Source of the DNA: Gemmatimonadota bacterium
Lineage (GTDB): Bacteria; Gemmatimonadota; Gemmatimonadetes; Longimicrobiales; Gaopeijiaceae
Direction of reading: 5' to 3'
DNA: 64,000 nucleotides
NCBI GenBank assembly: GCA_022823365.1
Contig: JAJDXG010000056.1
Span: 186,001-250,000, forward strand
The notes under the pieces were generated by a model. That model was not told the DNA's origin. It did not search any database and saw only the letters and a list, made by a program, of their open reading frames with translations. Made by a program: the position numbers and the translations under genes. Positions 62,332-64,000 of this stretch are shown in pieces. Positions within the stretch are counted from its first letter, which is position 1. Each line of letters opens with the position of its first letter.

Positions 62332-62646
62332 ATGAAGACGATCAAGACGACCGTGTACCTGAATGCGGCGGATTACCGCAAGCTCAAGTCCCTCGCGACC
62401 GATCAGCGACGTTCGGCGGCCGAACTGGTGCGCGAGGCGGTGGCGGAATACACGGCGCGCGCCACTCAGCGTCGGTGGCCCCGGTCCATTGGCATGGGGG
62501 ACAGTGGCGTCTGCAACCTGGCCGAAAGGTACGAGGACATGATGGACGGTTTCGGCTCGGAAGGGCTCGCGGAAGCGGAAGTCGAGGAGATCGCGCCGTC
62601 TGCGGCGCATCCCGCCCCGCCTGACTCCGGGGATCCGACCCCGTGA
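62332..62646 (+). CDS. ribbon-helix-helix antitoxin (VapB-like)
   Basis: 104 residues. N-terminal ribbon-helix-helix fold: strand 'KTIKTTVYL', helices 'NAADYRKLKSLATDQRR' and 'SAAELVREAVAEYTARA'. The rest is an acidic flexible tail, which in such antitoxins wraps around the toxin. Start ATG 62332, directly behind the palindrome; the four final bases overlap the toxin start (GTGA). Acts as antitoxin and autorepressor (inferred). Confidence 0.85.
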   Translation: MKTIKTTVYLNAADYRKLKSLATDQRRSAAELVREAVAEYTARATQRRWPRSIGMGDSGVCNLAERYEDMMDGFGSEGLAEAEVEEIAPSAAHPAPPDSGDPTP

Positions 62647-63059
62647 TCGTGGCGGACACCAGTGCCGTTCTCGGGCTTCTTGACCGGCGCAGTGGTGCGC
62701 ACGCAGCACTGACGGAGGCGTTCCGCGCCTCCCGGGACCAATGGGTGTTGCCGTGGGCGATCCTGCCTGAGCTCGACTACATGGTCCCTCGGACAGTTGG
62801 CGTGGATGTGCATCAGGCATTCTGCGCCGACCTCGAGGATGGGTGTTTCTCCATCGAATGGGGTAGCTCGGCCGATCTGCGGAGGGCGCTCCAACTCGAC
62901 CGCGCGTATCGTGCCCTGTCGCTGGGCCTGGTGGACGGGATCGTCATGGCGGTGGCGGAGCGTCTGGAAGCGCAGGCGATTGCGACGCTCGACCTTCGCG
63001 ACTTCGGACCGGTCAGCCTGAAGGGCCACCCGGAAATCTGGCCGCGGGACCTCGGGTGA
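62643..63059 (+). CDS. PIN-domain toxin (VapC-like ribonuclease)
   Basis: 138 residues. PIN fold with the acidic active-site set D5 ('IVADTSAVLGLL'), E43 ('ILPELDY'), D98 ('GLVDGIVMAVAERL') and D117 ('ATLDLRDF'). VapC toxins cut tRNA or rRNA when not bound by antitoxin. GTG start overlapping the antitoxin stop. It is inserted between sbcC and the nurA-like gene, which starts 16 bases later. Confidence 0.88.
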   Translation: MIVADTSAVLGLLDRRSGAHAALTEAFRASRDQWVLPWAILPELDYMVPRTVGVDVHQAFCADLEDGCFSIEWGSSADLRRALQLDRAYRALSLGLVDGIVMAVAERLEAQAIATLDLRDFGPVSLKGHPEIWPRDLG

Positions 63060-63075
63060 TCCGTCGGGGACTGTC

Positions 63076-64000
63076 TTGAGACGCTTCGAGTCCCTCGCCA
63101 TCGAAGGCTGGTCGCCGGAGTACGGCTCGCCGGTGGACATGGAGAGGGAAGAGGTGCCCGCGGAGCAGGTGGATGCCGCGGTGGAGCTTGCGGAGGAAGA
63201 GTGGCGTCCGATGGGTGCCGCCGAAGGCGTCCGCATCCCGACGCGGGTCTACTTCGTCGACGGGGTGCGCCGGATCGAGGCGCGGGTCTGGATGACGGAG
63301 GGGGACGAGTCCCGGCTGGGCATCTGCGCCTCCTACGCCGCCGGAGTCGTACGCTGCGGCCGCAAAGCCGAGATCGTGGCCGCCGAGGTGCGCCGGGGCT
63401 TCTTCGGGCGGGCCGGCGTTCCGGATCTCGTCACCCGGGCGGGAGCCTTCTCCGCGTGCCCTGTGGCGGACGACGACCTCCCGCAGCTCATCAACGGGCT
63501 GCAGGAACGCATGGGCCGGCTCGAGGTCCAGGTTGCCGGGGGATGGAAGGAGAGCCGATCACATGTTGATTCGGCGCGCGTGGGCCTTGGCGCGGATTCC
63601 AACGGCGCCAATTCCCCGCTGCATCCCGGAGTCCTGATTGCGATGGACGGACCGTTGCGCGGCCGCCAGCGCATACCGGGCGCGATCGGCTACGTGAAGA
63701 GCCATCGGGTCCAGTATCTCCCTGCGGGACCTCGCGCCGTAGTAGCCCGCCTCGCCCCCCGGCAGCGAACTCCCATCTTTCTCATTCAGACCAAGTTCAC
63801 GCGGTATTCGTGGTACCTGCGCCTTACGGAAGGGACGGGGCATCCCTGGGCGGGAATCGTTCGCTGCGAGGCCTGGCCCGACACGGAGCTGGAGCGGATA
63901 GGGAAGATCGCGGACGCGACGGCGGCCGTGCTGCCGCGGTTCGCCTCCGAGCCGCACAAGGACGACCGGGCACCGCAGAACCTCTACCCGATCGCGGGTC
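63076..64000 (+). CDS. nurA: NurA-like nuclease (cut by window end)
   Basis: At least 308 residues, open to the right edge. Start TTG 63076 with GGGGA five bases upstream. NurA-type pattern: first Asp strand 'TRVYFVDGVRRIEARVW' (D62), second Asp 'PGVLIAMDGPLRGRQRI' (D191) with 'GYVKSHRVQYLP', then 'TRYSWYLRL', 'WAGIVRCEAWP' and the ending 'APQNLYPIAG', a good match to NurA C-terminal regions. NurA is a 5'-3' nuclease that works with HerA and Mre11-Rad50. The assignment rests on these motifs and on the herA-sbcD-sbcC neighbours. Confidence 0.75.
   Translation, partial: MRRFESLAIEGWSPEYGSPVDMEREEVPAEQVDAAVELAEEEWRPMGAAEGVRIPTRVYFVDGVRRIEARVWMTEGDESRLGICASYAAGVVRCGRKAEIVAAEVRRGFFGRAGVPDLVTRAGAFSACPVADDDLPQLINGLQERMGRLEVQVAGGWKESRSHVDSARVGLGADSNGANSPLHPGVLIAMDGPLRGRQRIPGAIGYVKSHRVQYLPAGPRAVVARLAPRQRTPIFLIQTKFTRYSWYLRLTEGTGHPWAGIVRCEAWPDTELERIGKIADATAAVLPRFASEPHKDDRAPQNLYPIAG

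Overview
The window is about 64 kb of very GC-rich bacterial chromosome, densely packed and almost entirely coding. Signal-peptide and outer-membrane-type proteins, a cytochrome c maturation cluster, MenG/UbiE, and many 4-base start/stop overlaps (GTGA, ATGA, TTGA) point to a diderm, respiring, free-living bacterium. Gene order and content look most like Gemmatimonadota; this is an inference, as no rRNA lies in the window. No phage, insertion sequence or CRISPR array was found.

Layout. (1) 1-5.0 kb: the end of an Mrp/ApbC Fe-S carrier, then a leftward stress module: ECF sigma factor, anti-sigma factor with two zinc-finger modules, a signal-peptide/bactofilin-like/multi-TM protein, a toast-rack (LiaF-like) protein and a small membrane protein. 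(2) 5.0-13.7 kb: menG, an M16 protease pair, fpg (apparent CTG start), ybjQ, purD, an M48 protease and a trans-sulfuration enzyme. (3) 13.8-19.8 kb: a GlmM-like mutase and glmS (UDP-GlcNAc supply), dtd, maf, glpK. (4) 19.9-25.4 kb: ccmE-F-(CcmI-like)-A-B-C-D, with the cysteine variant of CcmE, ending in a terminator. (5) 25.4-29.0 kb: an outer-membrane protein; two glycosyltransferases and a DUF547 protein on the other strand. (6) 29.2-40.5 kb: recA, alaS, a 97-residue unknown, cca, rarA, hflX, pdxJ, a YbhN-like membrane protein, ispE. (7) 40.5-48.2 kb: tRNA-Gln with an exported TPR-like protein directly behind it, prs-rplY-pth, hppA, an M20 peptidase. (8) 48.3-56.6 kb: a ribosomal S6-S18 fusion gene, a DUF2232 protein, rplI, rsfS, a degenerate ParA/CpsD-like protein, smc, aroF. 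(9) 56.6-64 kb: herA-like, sbcD (Mre11), sbcC (Rad50), a VapBC-type toxin-antitoxin pair with its own palindromic operator, and a NurA-like nuclease cut by the window end.

Most notable points: (a) S6 and S18, which form a heterodimer in the small subunit, are encoded as one 218-residue polypeptide; (b) a bacterial HerA-Mre11-Rad50-NurA quartet, the layout of the archaeal DNA-end-resection operon, is interrupted by a toxin-antitoxin pair; (c) three genes (fpg, hflX and the gene after tRNA-Gln) have good Shine-Dalgarno sequences 5-7 bases before CTG, ATA and ATC instead of a standard start codon; (d) CcmE has a CxxxY haem-binding motif instead of HxxxY.
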